Below, piece after piece: positions 22,634 through 32,647 of a stretch of DNA of 64,000 nt (position 1 is its first letter; each line of letters begins with the position of its first letter). Below the pieces are notes generated by a model that had not been told where the DNA came from, did not search any database, and saw only the letters and a list, made by a program, of their open reading frames with translations. The position numbers and the translations under genes were made by a program. Source of the stretch: Streptomyces marincola (GTDB taxonomy: Bacteria; Actinomycetota; Actinomycetes; Streptomycetales; Streptomycetaceae); contig NZ_CP084541.1 of assembly GCF_020410765.1 (NCBI RefSeq), positions 6,316,001 through 6,380,000 of the forward strand, read 5' to 3'.

Positions 22634-23362
22634 ATGCCGAAGAATCCCCCCGCTCGTGGTCTGATCGTGCTCAGCGCCGTTGAACGCCTGCCGAACGGCC
22701 GCCCCGCGGGGTTCTGGCTGCCCGAGGCCGCCTACCCGTGGCGCGCGTTGCTCTCCGCGGGCTGGGACTTCCGGTTCGCCGCCACGGCGGCGGGCGCTCC
22801 GCCGGCCGGCGGCGTCGACCGTTCCGACCCGCCGCAGCGGATGTTCCTCGGGGACGCGCGGGTCGCCGCGCGGCTGGCCGACACCGTGACCGCGGACCTG
22901 CTCGACCCGGCGGACTACGGCGTGGTGTTCGTCGCCGGCGGGCACGGCGCGCTGTTCGACCTGCCGGGTGACCGGCGGCTGAGCGGGTTCCTCGGCGCGT
23001 TCCACGCGGCCGGGGGCGTCATCGCCGCGGTCTGCCACGGCGTCGCCGCGCTGCTCGACGTGCCGCGGCCTGACGGCGGCGCGCTGGTCGAGGGGCTGCG
23101 GCTGACCGGCTTCTCGCAGGCCGAGGAACGGGCGGCCGGCCTCGCCGGGGTGCTGCCGTTCCTCCTCGACGAGGCGCTGACCGCGCGCGGCGCGCACTAC
23201 GAGGCGGGCGAGCCGTTCCGCAGCCACGTGGTGTGCGACGGCACCGTGGTGACCGGGCAGAATCCCGCATCCGCCGCCGCGGTGACGGAGGCGGGCATGG
23301 CCCTTGCCACCGGCCGGCCGCTCGCGGCCAACTGGCTGCGTGCTCCCGCGCCCGCCCATTGA
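22634..23362 (+). CDS. DJ-1/PfpI (Hsp31-like) protein 2
   Basis: A 242-residue paralog with the Cys-His elbow AAVCHGVAAL and VFVAGGHGALFDLP before it. It shares the late motif VVTGQNPASAAAV with proteins 1 and 3. N-terminal text PNGRPAGFWLPEAAYPW fits Hsp31-type glyoxalase. Likely role is aldehyde or glyoxal detoxification (inference). It is followed by the monooxygenase-like gene in the same direction. Confidence 0.87.
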   Translation: MPKNPPARGLIVLSAVERLPNGRPAGFWLPEAAYPWRALLSAGWDFRFAATAAGAPPAGGVDRSDPPQRMFLGDARVAARLADTVTADLLDPADYGVVFVAGGHGALFDLPGDRRLSGFLGAFHAAGGVIAAVCHGVAALLDVPRPDGGALVEGLRLTGFSQAEERAAGLAGVLPFLLDEALTARGAHYEAGEPFRSHVVCDGTVVTGQNPASAAAVTEAGMALATGRPLAANWLRAPAPAH

Positions 23363-23448
23363 TCCGGGGAAAAACATTTTTTATTGGCCACGGCTCCGCC
23401 GCCGGGTATTCAATAACGGCGACCGGCGCCGAAGCGGAAAGGAAACCC

Positions 23449-23754
23449 ATGGTGTCCATCGTGGTGGTGGCCCGCTGGCGGGCGAGGGAAGAGACCCAGG
23501 AGCAGGTGGCCGGCATTCTCCGGGAACTGGCCGCCGCGAGCCGCGCGGAACCCGGCTGCCTGCTCTACCGGCCGGTGCGCTCGGTCGACGACCCGCGGGA
23601 GTTCACCCTCGTCGAGGAGTACGCCGGCGAGGAGGCCCTCGCGGAGCACAGGGCGTCGGAGCACTTCCGCACCCTTGTCCTCGGCCAGGTGGTCGGACTG
23701 CTCGAAACACGGCAGGTCGGCAGGTTCACGGACGTGGCGGCCGGCCCGCGCTGA
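23449..23754 (+). CDS. Antibiotic-biosynthesis-monooxygenase (ABM) domain protein
   Basis: A 101-residue ferredoxin-like-fold protein with the family pattern: MVSIVVVARWRAREETQEQV, then EPGCLLYRPVRSVDDPREFT, FTLVEEYAGEEALAEHRAS and HFRTLV. Such proteins are small cofactorless oxygenases (quinone-forming, YgiN-like) or unknown stress proteins. The ATG at 23449 follows AAAGGAAA. The 3' end overlaps that of the convergent DJ-1 protein 3 by 29 bases. Confidence 0.88.
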   Translation: MVSIVVVARWRAREETQEQVAGILRELAAASRAEPGCLLYRPVRSVDDPREFTLVEEYAGEEALAEHRASEHFRTLVLGQVVGLLETRQVGRFTDVAAGPR

Positions 23755-24502
23755 CCGGCGCGGGCGGGGCAGTGCCGGCCCCCGGGCGCAGCAGTTCCAC
23801 GACCGCCCGGCCAAGACCGGCCGCCGACGCCGGGTTCTGGCCGGTGACCAGCCGCCCGCTCACCACGACGTTCGGCTCCCGGTCCGGCGCGGCGCGGTAC
23901 CGGGCGCCGCGTTCCTCCAGCGCCCGCTGCAACGAGAACGGGACCACGGCCGCCAGGCCGCGGGCCGCCTCGGCCTCGTCGGAGAACGCGGTCACCGCGT
24001 GGCCCGCCACGAGGTGGCCGCCGCCGGCCAGCCGCACATCGATCAACGCGGCCGGGCCGTGGCAGATCGCGGCGACGACGCCGCCGTTCTCCCAGACCCG
24101 GCGCGTGAGGAGCGCGAGTGCCGGGTCCCTGAAGTCCCACATCGTGCCGTGCCCGCCCACGAAGTACACGCCCCGGTAGGCGCCGGCGTCGACGTCCCGC
24201 ACCGCGGGGGTGCGCGTGAGCAGACCGCCTCCCGCGGGATGGGCCAGGAAGGCGGCCTGGGCGGGGTCGTCCGGGGCGTGCCCGATCATCGGTGGCGGCC
24301 CGCCCCGCACGGACGCGATGTCCACGCGGTGGCCCGCGGCGCGCAACGCCCGCCACGGCTCCACCAGTTCACCCAGGTGGAAGCCCGTCGGGCGGCCCCC
24401 GCGCGCACCGGCGGGCCCCAGTACCCCGTGGCTGGTGAGCACCGCGAGCACCCGCGCGGCGCCGTGCGCCGGCGCGTCCGCGGCCGGCTGTCGCATCGTC
24501 AT
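23726..24502 (-). CDS. DJ-1/PfpI (Hsp31-like) protein 3
   Basis: A 258-residue member with AAICHGPAAL as nucleophile elbow, VYFVGGHGTMWDF and LVTGQNPASAAGL, very like protein 1. ATG at 24500-24502 follows GGAGAGAAG; a second ATG lies two codons in. Its Pro-rich C-terminus extends under the ABM gene on the other strand. Probably redundant with, or differently regulated from, proteins 1 and 2. Confidence 0.86.
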   Translation of the reverse strand: MTMRQPAADAPAHGAARVLAVLTSHGVLGPAGARGGRPTGFHLGELVEPWRALRAAGHRVDIASVRGGPPPMIGHAPDDPAQAAFLAHPAGGGLLTRTPAVRDVDAGAYRGVYFVGGHGTMWDFRDPALALLTRRVWENGGVVAAICHGPAALIDVRLAGGGHLVAGHAVTAFSDEAEAARGLAAVVPFSLQRALEERGARYRAAPDREPNVVVSGRLVTGQNPASAAGLGRAVVELLRPGAGTAPPAPVSAGRPPRP

Positions 24503-24646
24503 CGGTCTTCTCTCCTTCGCATCGCCGTTCTGCCCGGCCGGGTGACCCGCGCCGGGACGCGGACGTCCGCCCAACGGGTCCGGTGCCCGGTGTCCGGACG
24601 CAGCGGGGGCCGGGGCCGACCGGCCCCGGCCCCCGCGCGGCCCCCG

Positions 24647-25396
24647 CTACGCCACGGGCGCCAGTGCGGCAAGATCCGCCAGCTCCAGGGAGGGAACGGC
24701 GTACCGTTCGGCCTCCGCACGGTGCTCAGGGGTCTGGTAGCCCCAGCGGGCCCACCGCGCGTCCGCGCCCGTGGCGGCGACGGCGCGGACGTTGGCGAGG
24801 TTGTCGTCGACGAACGTCACGTCCGCCGGCGACACGCCCCACCGCCCGGCCACGTCGCGCACGGTGTCCGCCTTGCGCGCGCACTCGCCAAACACCTCGC
24901 GGACGGTGTCCTCCAGGCCGTGCCTGCGCAGGATCGCGCGGACCGAGCCCTCGTCCTTGGCGGTGACGACGACCACGGAGCCGCGGCGCCGCCGCAGCAG
25001 CTCCGCCACCCCCGGGTACAGGGTGTGCAGGTCGAGCCAGAATTCGGGTTCGCGCGTGCGGAACCACTCGCGTGCCGCGGTGGCCCGCGCCGTGAAGTCC
25101 CGCACGTGCCCGGCGGGCAGCGTCCGGAACAGCGCGTCGAAGGCCGCCTGGTCCGCCACCCTGCCCCCCTCCGGCAGGTGGGCCACGACGAAGTGGTCCA
25201 GCAGCCGGGAGTAGTCGCGCACGTGCCGGAACCGGGCGAGGTACGCGCCGCCCTCCCGGGCCCGCATCGACGCGATCTGCTCCCGGCCGGGGACGGCCCG
25301 GTCGAGAGGCTGCGCCCCGAGCAGGGTGACCAGCGCGCACTCGTCGAGCGCGTCGGCGATCACCCCGTCGAAGTCGAGCGCCAGCACCCGGCTCAT
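24647..25396 (-). CDS. HAD-superfamily hydrolase
   Basis: A 249-residue phosphatase-like enzyme with all HAD motifs: motif I LALDFDGVIAD, motif II VVVVTAKDE, motif III Lys in ECARKADTV, and motif IV VTFVDDNLAN. The helical cap lies between residues about 20 and 110. The ATG overlaps the PfpI gene's stop (TGATG), so it is the last gene of the cupin / PfpI / HAD operon. The substrate is unknown; a phosphorylated sugar or nucleotide would suit the cupin partner. Confidence 0.85.
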   Translation of the reverse strand: MSRVLALDFDGVIADALDECALVTLLGAQPLDRAVPGREQIASMRAREGGAYLARFRHVRDYSRLLDHFVVAHLPEGGRVADQAAFDALFRTLPAGHVRDFTARATAAREWFRTREPEFWLDLHTLYPGVAELLRRRRGSVVVVTAKDEGSVRAILRRHGLEDTVREVFGECARKADTVRDVAGRWGVSPADVTFVDDNLANVRAVAATGADARWARWGYQTPEHRAEAERYAVPSLELADLAALAPVA

Positions 25397-25962
25397 CAGG
25401 CCCGTGCCCCGGCGGCGCCGCGGTCGGACGCCAGCTTCTCGGCGGTCTCGAACACCGCCCGCATGAAGGCGCCCATGTAGCCGTAGTAGGAGCAGGTGAT
25501 GATGTTGCCGTCGACGATGACGTCGCTGTCCACCACCTCGGCCCCCGCGTTGACGACGTCGTCCCGCAGGCCGATGTAGGCGCATGCCTTGCGGCCCTTG
25601 AGCACGCCCGCGCTCACCATGATCCACGGCCCGTGGCACAGGCCGGCCACGACCTTGCCCGCGCGGTCCATCCCGGCGACGAAGTCCAGGACCCCGCGGT
25701 CCTGGCGGACCCGGTCCGGGGCCTCGTGGCCGCCGGTGAGGACCACGACGTCGTAGTCCTCCACCGCGAGGTCCTCGAACGCGATGAGCGGGCGCGCCGT
25801 CTTGTCCATCGGCAGCGGAATGCCGTACTTGCCCGTCACCGGGTCGGCGTTCCGGGTCGCGACGTCCACGTTCCAGCCCTCTTCGAGCAGCCGGTAGTAG
25901 CTGAAGACGACGTCGTGGTCCTGGAAGCCGGGTCCGGTGATGATGACCGCGTTGCGTGACAC
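25396..25962 (-). CDS. PfpI-subfamily DJ-1 protein
   Basis: A 188-residue protein from GTG 25960-25962 (GGGGG upstream). Motifs: VVVLTGGHEAPDRVR, then VVAGLCHGPWIMVSAG with the nucleophile Cys-His, then GCxAYIG-like KACAYIGLRDDVVNAGAEVV and VDGNIITCSYYGYMGAF. This is the PfpI/YhbO branch (protease- or deglycase-annotated), distinct from the three Hsp31-like copies nearby. It is the middle gene of a three-gene operon. Confidence 0.85.
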   Translation of the reverse strand: MSRNAVIITGPGFQDHDVVFSYYRLLEEGWNVDVATRNADPVTGKYGIPLPMDKTARPLIAFEDLAVEDYDVVVLTGGHEAPDRVRQDRGVLDFVAGMDRAGKVVAGLCHGPWIMVSAGVLKGRKACAYIGLRDDVVNAGAEVVDSDVIVDGNIITCSYYGYMGAFMRAVFETAEKLASDRGAAGARA

Positions 25963-26036
25963 GTTGTCCCCCTGTGTGCTGGTGTGAGGTGCGCTCGGCC
26001 GAGCGCCGGTGTGCGCCGTTTCGCCGTGAGCGTTGC

Positions 26037-26828
26037 TCACGAGCCCCCCACGGCGCTGATGGTCAGGTACTGCTTGTCGGTCTGCGGGCGCCGCTTGTCC
26101 TCGGGGTGCCCGGTGAGGATCTCGACGTCGCGCTCCACGGCCCCCGACAGGCACAGCGGGATGTGGAACAGGTCCCGCGCCCGCCGCCGGTAGAAGATGT
26201 CCATACCGGTGCGCAACTCGAACGAGAAGCGCCGGTCGGGCGTGCGGCGCCGCATGCGCGTGTGCGGGAACGCCGGAACGCTGCGCAAAGCGTTCTGCGG
26301 CTGGTCGAGCGACGTCGATTCGTAGGCGGTTCCCGCCCGGTTGTAGTCGTCCTTGAGCCGGATCAGGTCGAATTTGTTTCGTGGCACTTCGACCTCGATG
26401 AGTTCCAGCGGTTCGTCACCGGTGTTCCTGGTGCCGTGGAACGCCCCAGGTCCGATGCGCAGGACGGAACCGGCGGAGATCGGCACGTCCGGCCGGTCGA
26501 GGCCGATGGTGACGCCCTGCCCGCCCAGGCACAGCAGATAGGTCAGTTTCCGCGGGTGCACGTGCACCGAGGTGCTGTGCGGTGCGTCGATGTGCAACGC
26601 CCACAGGTCGAAGAAGTCATCCACGAACGCCCGGTACTCGTATCCCCATGGCTTGGGAATGACCTGGTCCAGGTGGCTGTCCTCGTCGAACTGCTCATTC
26701 GCGACCCGCGCGCCTGAGCGCACGAGCCGGTTGAGCTGAGCGATGTCCGATTTCCCCGCGTTCAGCCGTACCGGAAGAAAGGACGCCACAGTCAGTGGGA
26801 CCGGAATGATCCCCTCAGTAACAGCCAT
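26037..26828 (-). CDS. Cupin-domain protein, sugar-isomerase-like
   Basis: A 263-residue protein with a central cupin fold (about 75-165): KPWGYEYRAFVDDFFDLWAL, then HSTSVHVHPRKLTYLL with the HxH-type metal site, then IGPGAFHGTRNTGDEPLELI. It resembles mannose-6-phosphate-isomerase-type cupins. The ATG at 26826-26828 follows GGGGGGAG. First gene of the operon with PfpI (75 bases on) and HAD hydrolase. Catalysis and substrate are unknown. Confidence 0.75.
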   Translation of the reverse strand: MAVTEGIIPVPLTVASFLPVRLNAGKSDIAQLNRLVRSGARVANEQFDEDSHLDQVIPKPWGYEYRAFVDDFFDLWALHIDAPHSTSVHVHPRKLTYLLCLGGQGVTIGLDRPDVPISAGSVLRIGPGAFHGTRNTGDEPLELIEVEVPRNKFDLIRLKDDYNRAGTAYESTSLDQPQNALRSVPAFPHTRMRRRTPDRRFSFELRTGMDIFYRRRARDLFHIPLCLSGAVERDVEILTGHPEDKRRPQTDKQYLTISAVGGS

Positions 26829-27090
26829 GTGCTCCCCCCTTGAGTGCAGGCTCCTACCGGAAGTCAACCTAAGCGATTCCGGGGGAGGCGCTCAAATAAA
26901 GATTCCTGGGGGCGGTATACGTGGCGTGATGTCACAGCAGTGTGACGGAGGGAACCATTACCCGTGAGTTCTTCCGGCATTTCCCGCGGGCGATTGCCGC
27001 GCCCCCGGGCACCGGCGATGGCCGCGCGCCCGGGCGGAAGCCCGCCCGGGCGCGCGATGCCGGTGCCGCGTCAGTGCGCGGGCCGCCGCG

Positions 27091-29067
27091 TCACAGGGCG
27101 CGTTCGAGCCGCTCGGCGAGCAGCTTGGTGAAGCGCGCCGGGTCGTCGGGCTGGCTGCCCTCCGCGAGCAGCGCCATCCCGTAGATCACCTCGGCGGTCC
27201 CGGGCAGCCCGGGGTCGGACGCCCGGTCGGTGTGCGCGCGGCGCAGCCCCTCGACGAGCGGATGGCCCGGGTTCAGCTCCAGGATGCGCTTGCCCGCCGG
27301 CACGTCCTGCCCCATGGCGCGGTACAGGTTCTGGAGGGCGGGGGTCACGTCGTTCTGGTCGGAGACGACGCACGCCGGCGAGACGGTGAGCCGCGAGGAG
27401 AGCCGCACCTCCTTCACCGACTCGCTCAGCTGCTCGCCCATCCAGGTCAGCAGCGCGGCGTAGTCCTCCCGCTGCTGCTCCCGCTCGGCCTTCGCCTCCT
27501 CGGTCTCCTCCTCGCCGCCGTCGAGCCCGGCCTCGCCCTTGGCGATGGACCGCAACTCCTTGCCCTGGAACTCGGGAACGGCCCCGACCCATACCTCGTC
27601 GACCGGGTCGGTGAGGATCAGCACCTCGTACCCCTTCTCCCGGAACGCCTCCATGTGCGGCGAACTCTCGACGGCGTTCCTCGACTCGCCCGTCATGTAG
27701 AAGATGTGCTGCTGCCCCTCCTTCATGCGGTCGATGTATTCCTGGAGGCTCGTCGGCTGCTCGGCGTCGTTCGTCGTGGCGAACGAGGACACGCCCAGAA
27801 TCGTGTCCCGGTTGTCGAAGTCGCTGAGCAGGCCCTCCTTGACCACGGCACCGAAGTGGCGCCAGAAGGCCGCGTAGTTGTCGGGCCGCTTGGCCTTCAT
27901 CTCCTTGACAGTGGAGAGGACCTTCTTCGCCAGCCGGCGGTGCATCAGCTGGATCTGGCGGTCCTGCTGGAGAATTTCGCGCGAGACGTTCAGTGAGAGG
28001 TCGGCCGCGTCGACGACGCCCTTGACGAAACGCAGGTAATCGGGGACGAGCGCCTCGCAGTTCTCCATGATGAGGACGCGCTTCACATACAGCTGCACAC
28101 CCCGCTTGCTGTCCTGCGAGAAGAGGTCGTGCTGCGGGCGCGAGGGCAGGAAGAGCAGCGCCTGGTACTCGAACGTGCCCTCCGCCCGCATCGGGATGAT
28201 CTCCAGCGGGTCGGCCCAGTCGTGGCTGATGTGCTTGTACAGCTCGTGGTACTCGGCGTCGGAGACCTCGTTCCTCGGCCGGGCCCACAGGGCCTTGCGG
28301 GAGTTGAGCGTCTCGGGCTCCGGCTGTTCCTCCGCGCCCCGCGGCGCGGACTCCTCGCCCTCCGCGCCGTCCTCTCCCGCGCCGTCCGCCGTCGCCTCCG
28401 GGGCACCGCCGGGCGCCTGGCCGACCAGCCGGATCGGCCAGGTGATGAAGTCCGAGTAGCGCTTGACGATCTCGCGGATCTTCGCCGGGTCCGTGTAGTC
28501 GAACATCCGGTCCTCGGCGTCCTCGGGCTTCAGCCGCAGCGTGACCGCCGTGCCCTGGGGTGCCTCGTCGGCCGTCGCGATGGTGTAGCTGCCCTGGCCC
28601 GAGGACGTCCACAGCGTGCCCTTGTCCTCCCCGGCGCGGCGCGTCAGCAGCGTCACCTCGTCGGCCACCATGAAGCTGGAGTAGAAGCCGACGCCGAACT
28701 GCCCGATGAGGCCCTCGGCCGCCGCCTCGTTCTTGGCCTCCTTCAGCTGCTGGAGGAACTCCCCGGTGCCGGACTTGGCGATGGTGCCGATCAGCCGCAC
28801 CACGTCGTCGTGCGACATGCCGATGCCGTTGTCGCGAATCGTCAGCGTCCGCGCCTCCCGGTCGGCCTCGATGGCGATGTGCAGGTCCGAGACGTCGGCG
28901 GCCAGCGAATCGTCGCGCAGTGCCTCGATGCGGAGCTTGTCCAGCGCGTCGGAGGCATTGGAGATCAGCTCCCGCAGGAACACGTCTTTGTTCGAGTAGA
29001 TTGAGTGAATCATCATCTGGAGGAGCTGGCGCGCCTCCACCTGGAACTCGAACGTCTCCGTCGGCAT
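27091..29067 (-). CDS. htpG: Molecular chaperone HtpG (Hsp90)
   Basis: A 658-residue bacterial Hsp90. The N-terminal GHKL ATPase domain shows LRELISNASDALDKLR, IRDNGIGMSHDDVVRLIGTI and GQFGVGFYSSFMVAD. The middle domain follows from about 300 (LYVKRVLIMENCEALVPDYL then RFVKGVVDAADLSLNVSREI), with the dimerising C-terminal domain to the end. An acidic Ala/Glu-rich linker near 230-265 is longer than in E. coli. The ATG at 29065-29067 gives MPTETFEFQVEARQLLQMM, the family's standard start. I see no CIRCE or HAIR element upstream. Confidence 0.97.
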   Translation of the reverse strand: MPTETFEFQVEARQLLQMMIHSIYSNKDVFLRELISNASDALDKLRIEALRDDSLAADVSDLHIAIEADREARTLTIRDNGIGMSHDDVVRLIGTIAKSGTGEFLQQLKEAKNEAAAEGLIGQFGVGFYSSFMVADEVTLLTRRAGEDKGTLWTSSGQGSYTIATADEAPQGTAVTLRLKPEDAEDRMFDYTDPAKIREIVKRYSDFITWPIRLVGQAPGGAPEATADGAGEDGAEGEESAPRGAEEQPEPETLNSRKALWARPRNEVSDAEYHELYKHISHDWADPLEIIPMRAEGTFEYQALLFLPSRPQHDLFSQDSKRGVQLYVKRVLIMENCEALVPDYLRFVKGVVDAADLSLNVSREILQQDRQIQLMHRRLAKKVLSTVKEMKAKRPDNYAAFWRHFGAVVKEGLLSDFDNRDTILGVSSFATTNDAEQPTSLQEYIDRMKEGQQHIFYMTGESRNAVESSPHMEAFREKGYEVLILTDPVDEVWVGAVPEFQGKELRSIAKGEAGLDGGEEETEEAKAEREQQREDYAALLTWMGEQLSESVKEVRLSSRLTVSPACVVSDQNDVTPALQNLYRAMGQDVPAGKRILELNPGHPLVEGLRRAHTDRASDPGLPGTAEVIYGMALLAEGSQPDDPARFTKLLAERLERAL

Positions 29068-29280
29068 GGTCCTGAATTCCCTCACCCTGTGGTCTGTTGA
29101 CGGGAGCCGCACGCGGCGTCGCGTGCGCGGGCCCCCGAGTTGATCTGCCACAGTGATGGTAAGCCGACCGCCGCGGCCCGCTCCGGCGGTTCGTTCAGGC
29201 CGCGCGGCACCGGTTCCGCCGCCGCGCCCCTTTCCGGTCGCGACGGCATGCCGCGGCTGCCGCGCCCGGCCCGCCCCGCG

Positions 29281-29687
29281 TCACGGCCGGTCGAGGTCGG
29301 CGCCCGTCGGCAGCGCGGGCTCGGCCGCGACCCGGCGGGCCTCCTCCTCGGTCAGCAGCCTCGACCGCAGCAGGAAACGCACGCCCTCGGGCGCTTCGAG
29401 GGAGAACCCGCTGCCCCGGCCGGGCACCACGTCGACCGTCAGGTGGGTGTGCCGCCAGTGGACGTACTGGTCCGCGCCGATCCAGAACGGCGTGCCCCCG
29501 GCCACCTCGCCCAGGAGCACGTCCTGGCCGCCGACCTTGAACTCGCCGCGCGGGTAGCACATCGGGGCGCTGCCGTCGCAGCAGCCGCCGGACTGGTGGA
29601 ACATGACGGGACCGTGCCGCGCGACCAGGCGTTCCAGCAGCTCGGCCGCGGCCGGCGTGAGATCGACGAGCCGGGTCCGTTCGGTCA

Positions 29688-29688
<1 letters not shown>
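29281..29688 (-). CDS. DUF779 protein associated with aldehyde dehydrogenase
   Basis: A 135-residue DUF779 protein. Cysteines in HQSGGCCDGSAPMCY and the end of the fold WRHTHLTVDVVPGRGSGFSL are typical. The ATG at 29686-29688 overlaps the aldehyde dehydrogenase stop (TGATG). DUF779 genes regularly accompany acetaldehyde dehydrogenase genes, but their biochemical role is unknown. Confidence 0.9.
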
Positions 29689-31205
<1,517 letters not shown>

Positions 31206-31310
31206 GGGGCTGTTCCTCCTCGGGGCGCGGGAAACGGGGGCGCGTTCCCACTGTGCGCCGGGAGGGTTGGCGGAAGGTTGGCGCGGGGCCGGGGCCGCCG
31301 CGTCCGCCGG

Positions 31311-32558
31311 TCAGGCCCGGAGGGCGGCGCTCAGCCGGCCCGCCGCGACCGGCCGCCGCCTGTCGCCCGGGGCCAGCAGGCGCAGGGCGTGCTCGTGCGC
31401 CTCCACCTCGTGGGGCGCCACCTCGCCGTACCGCAGGGCGAGTTCGGGCCGGTCGTCGGCGAGCACCGCCTCGCGCACCGCGACCTCCAGGTGCGCACGC
31501 CAGGCGAGGACGCCAGGCGCCTCGGAGTGCGGCAGCAGCGGGCCCCCGTACCGGCGGACCGCCTCGGCGGCGTCACCCGCCTCCAGCGCGCGCAGCACGT
31601 CGAGCGCGTCGCAGGCCACCGGGGCGGTGAGCGCGTAGGTGCGCAGGGCGACCTGCCCGCCCAGGGCCCGCCGCAGGTGCGACACCTCCGCCTTGAACGT
31701 CGACGCGCCCACCGGGCGGTCCCCGTAGAGGGCGGCGCGCAGCCGCTGCGGCGGGAGCCCGCGCGGTTCGAGCGCGAGCAGGGTGAGGATCTCGATCTGC
31801 CGCGGCCTGAGTGCGAGCGGCCGGGCGCCGCGGGTCGCGCGCGCGGCGCCGAGGCAGGTCAGCAGGACCGTCCCGGCCGCGGCCCGGGGGGCGCGCGCCG
31901 GGCGGGGCGGGCGGGCGCGGGTCGGCAGCCGCGCCTCGACGGCGGAGGCGAGGGTGCGCACGGTGGGCATGGCCAGCGGGTGCGAGCGGTCCCAGGTGCT
32001 TGAGAGGTCGAGCACCCCGAGCACGGTGCCCTCGGGGCCGCGGATCGGCGCGCAGTAGCAGACCCAGCCGTGCAGCGCGGCCACCAGGTGCTCGGCCGAG
32101 AACACGGTGCTCGGCCGGCCGGTGCGCAGCGCGAGCGACAGGGCGTTGGTGCCCATGGCCTGCTCGTCCCACCGCCCGCCTGGCGCGAAGTTGACCCGCT
32201 CGGCGCGCCTGCGCATGTCCCGCGCGCCCGTGGTCCACAGGATCGTGCCCGAGGCGTCGGTCACGGCGGCGATGAACCCGGCCTCGGCGACGGCGTTCAG
32301 CTCGTCCGCGAGCGCCGTCACCGGCCCGCGCAGCGCGGAACGCGCCCAGCGCGGGTGCACCACGCCGCCGTCGCTCACGGGGGCGCTGTCGCGGTGCGGG
32401 TCGACGGTGCCGACCGAACGGGCCCACGACTCCGCGACCTCGGGGCGCACCGGGGGAGGACCGCAGGGGCGCGCGCCCCCCGCGGACCCCGGCACCCAGC
32501 GCGCCCACTCCTCCTCAAGAACGGTCCGGCGGGCGCGCAGTTCGGCTGGTTGCGGCAT
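31311..32558 (-). CDS. GAF-domain transcriptional regulator (AcoR-like sensor)
   Basis: A 415-residue regulator. The N-terminal and GAF parts are AcoR-like: ESWARSV, VTDASGTILWTTGARDMRRR, FAPGGRWDEQAMGTNALSLA, LRTGRPSTVFSAEHLV and CYCAPIRGPEGTVLGVLDLS. There is no AAA+ sigma-54 module. The C-terminus (about 255-345) looks like an OmpR/BTAD-type winged helix (ALRPRQIEILTLLALEPRGL). The ATG at 32556-32558 follows GGGGAGAG. Likely activates the downstream aldehyde dehydrogenase operon. Confidence 0.85.
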   Translation of the reverse strand: MPQPAELRARRTVLEEEWARWVPGSAGGARPCGPPPVRPEVAESWARSVGTVDPHRDSAPVSDGGVVHPRWARSALRGPVTALADELNAVAEAGFIAAVTDASGTILWTTGARDMRRRAERVNFAPGGRWDEQAMGTNALSLALRTGRPSTVFSAEHLVAALHGWVCYCAPIRGPEGTVLGVLDLSSTWDRSHPLAMPTVRTLASAVEARLPTRARPPRPARAPRAAAGTVLLTCLGAARATRGARPLALRPRQIEILTLLALEPRGLPPQRLRAALYGDRPVGASTFKAEVSHLRRALGGQVALRTYALTAPVACDALDVLRALEAGDAAEAVRRYGGPLLPHSEAPGVLAWRAHLEVAVREAVLADDRPELALRYGEVAPHEVEAHEHALRLLAPGDRRRPVAAGRLSAALRA

Positions 32559-32647
32559 GACTCTCCCCGACCTCGTCGTCCAGAAGACCCTCCGCGTATT
32601 CTCCGCGGAACGCGCCGCGCCGCACCACCCCGGCGTCCCCCCGCGCC

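Noticed and set aside
29068..29280. Possible CIRCE or HAIR heat-shock element before htpG
   Set aside because: I looked for the inverted repeats TTAGCACTC/GAGTGCTAA and CTTGAGT/ACTCAAG and did not find them.
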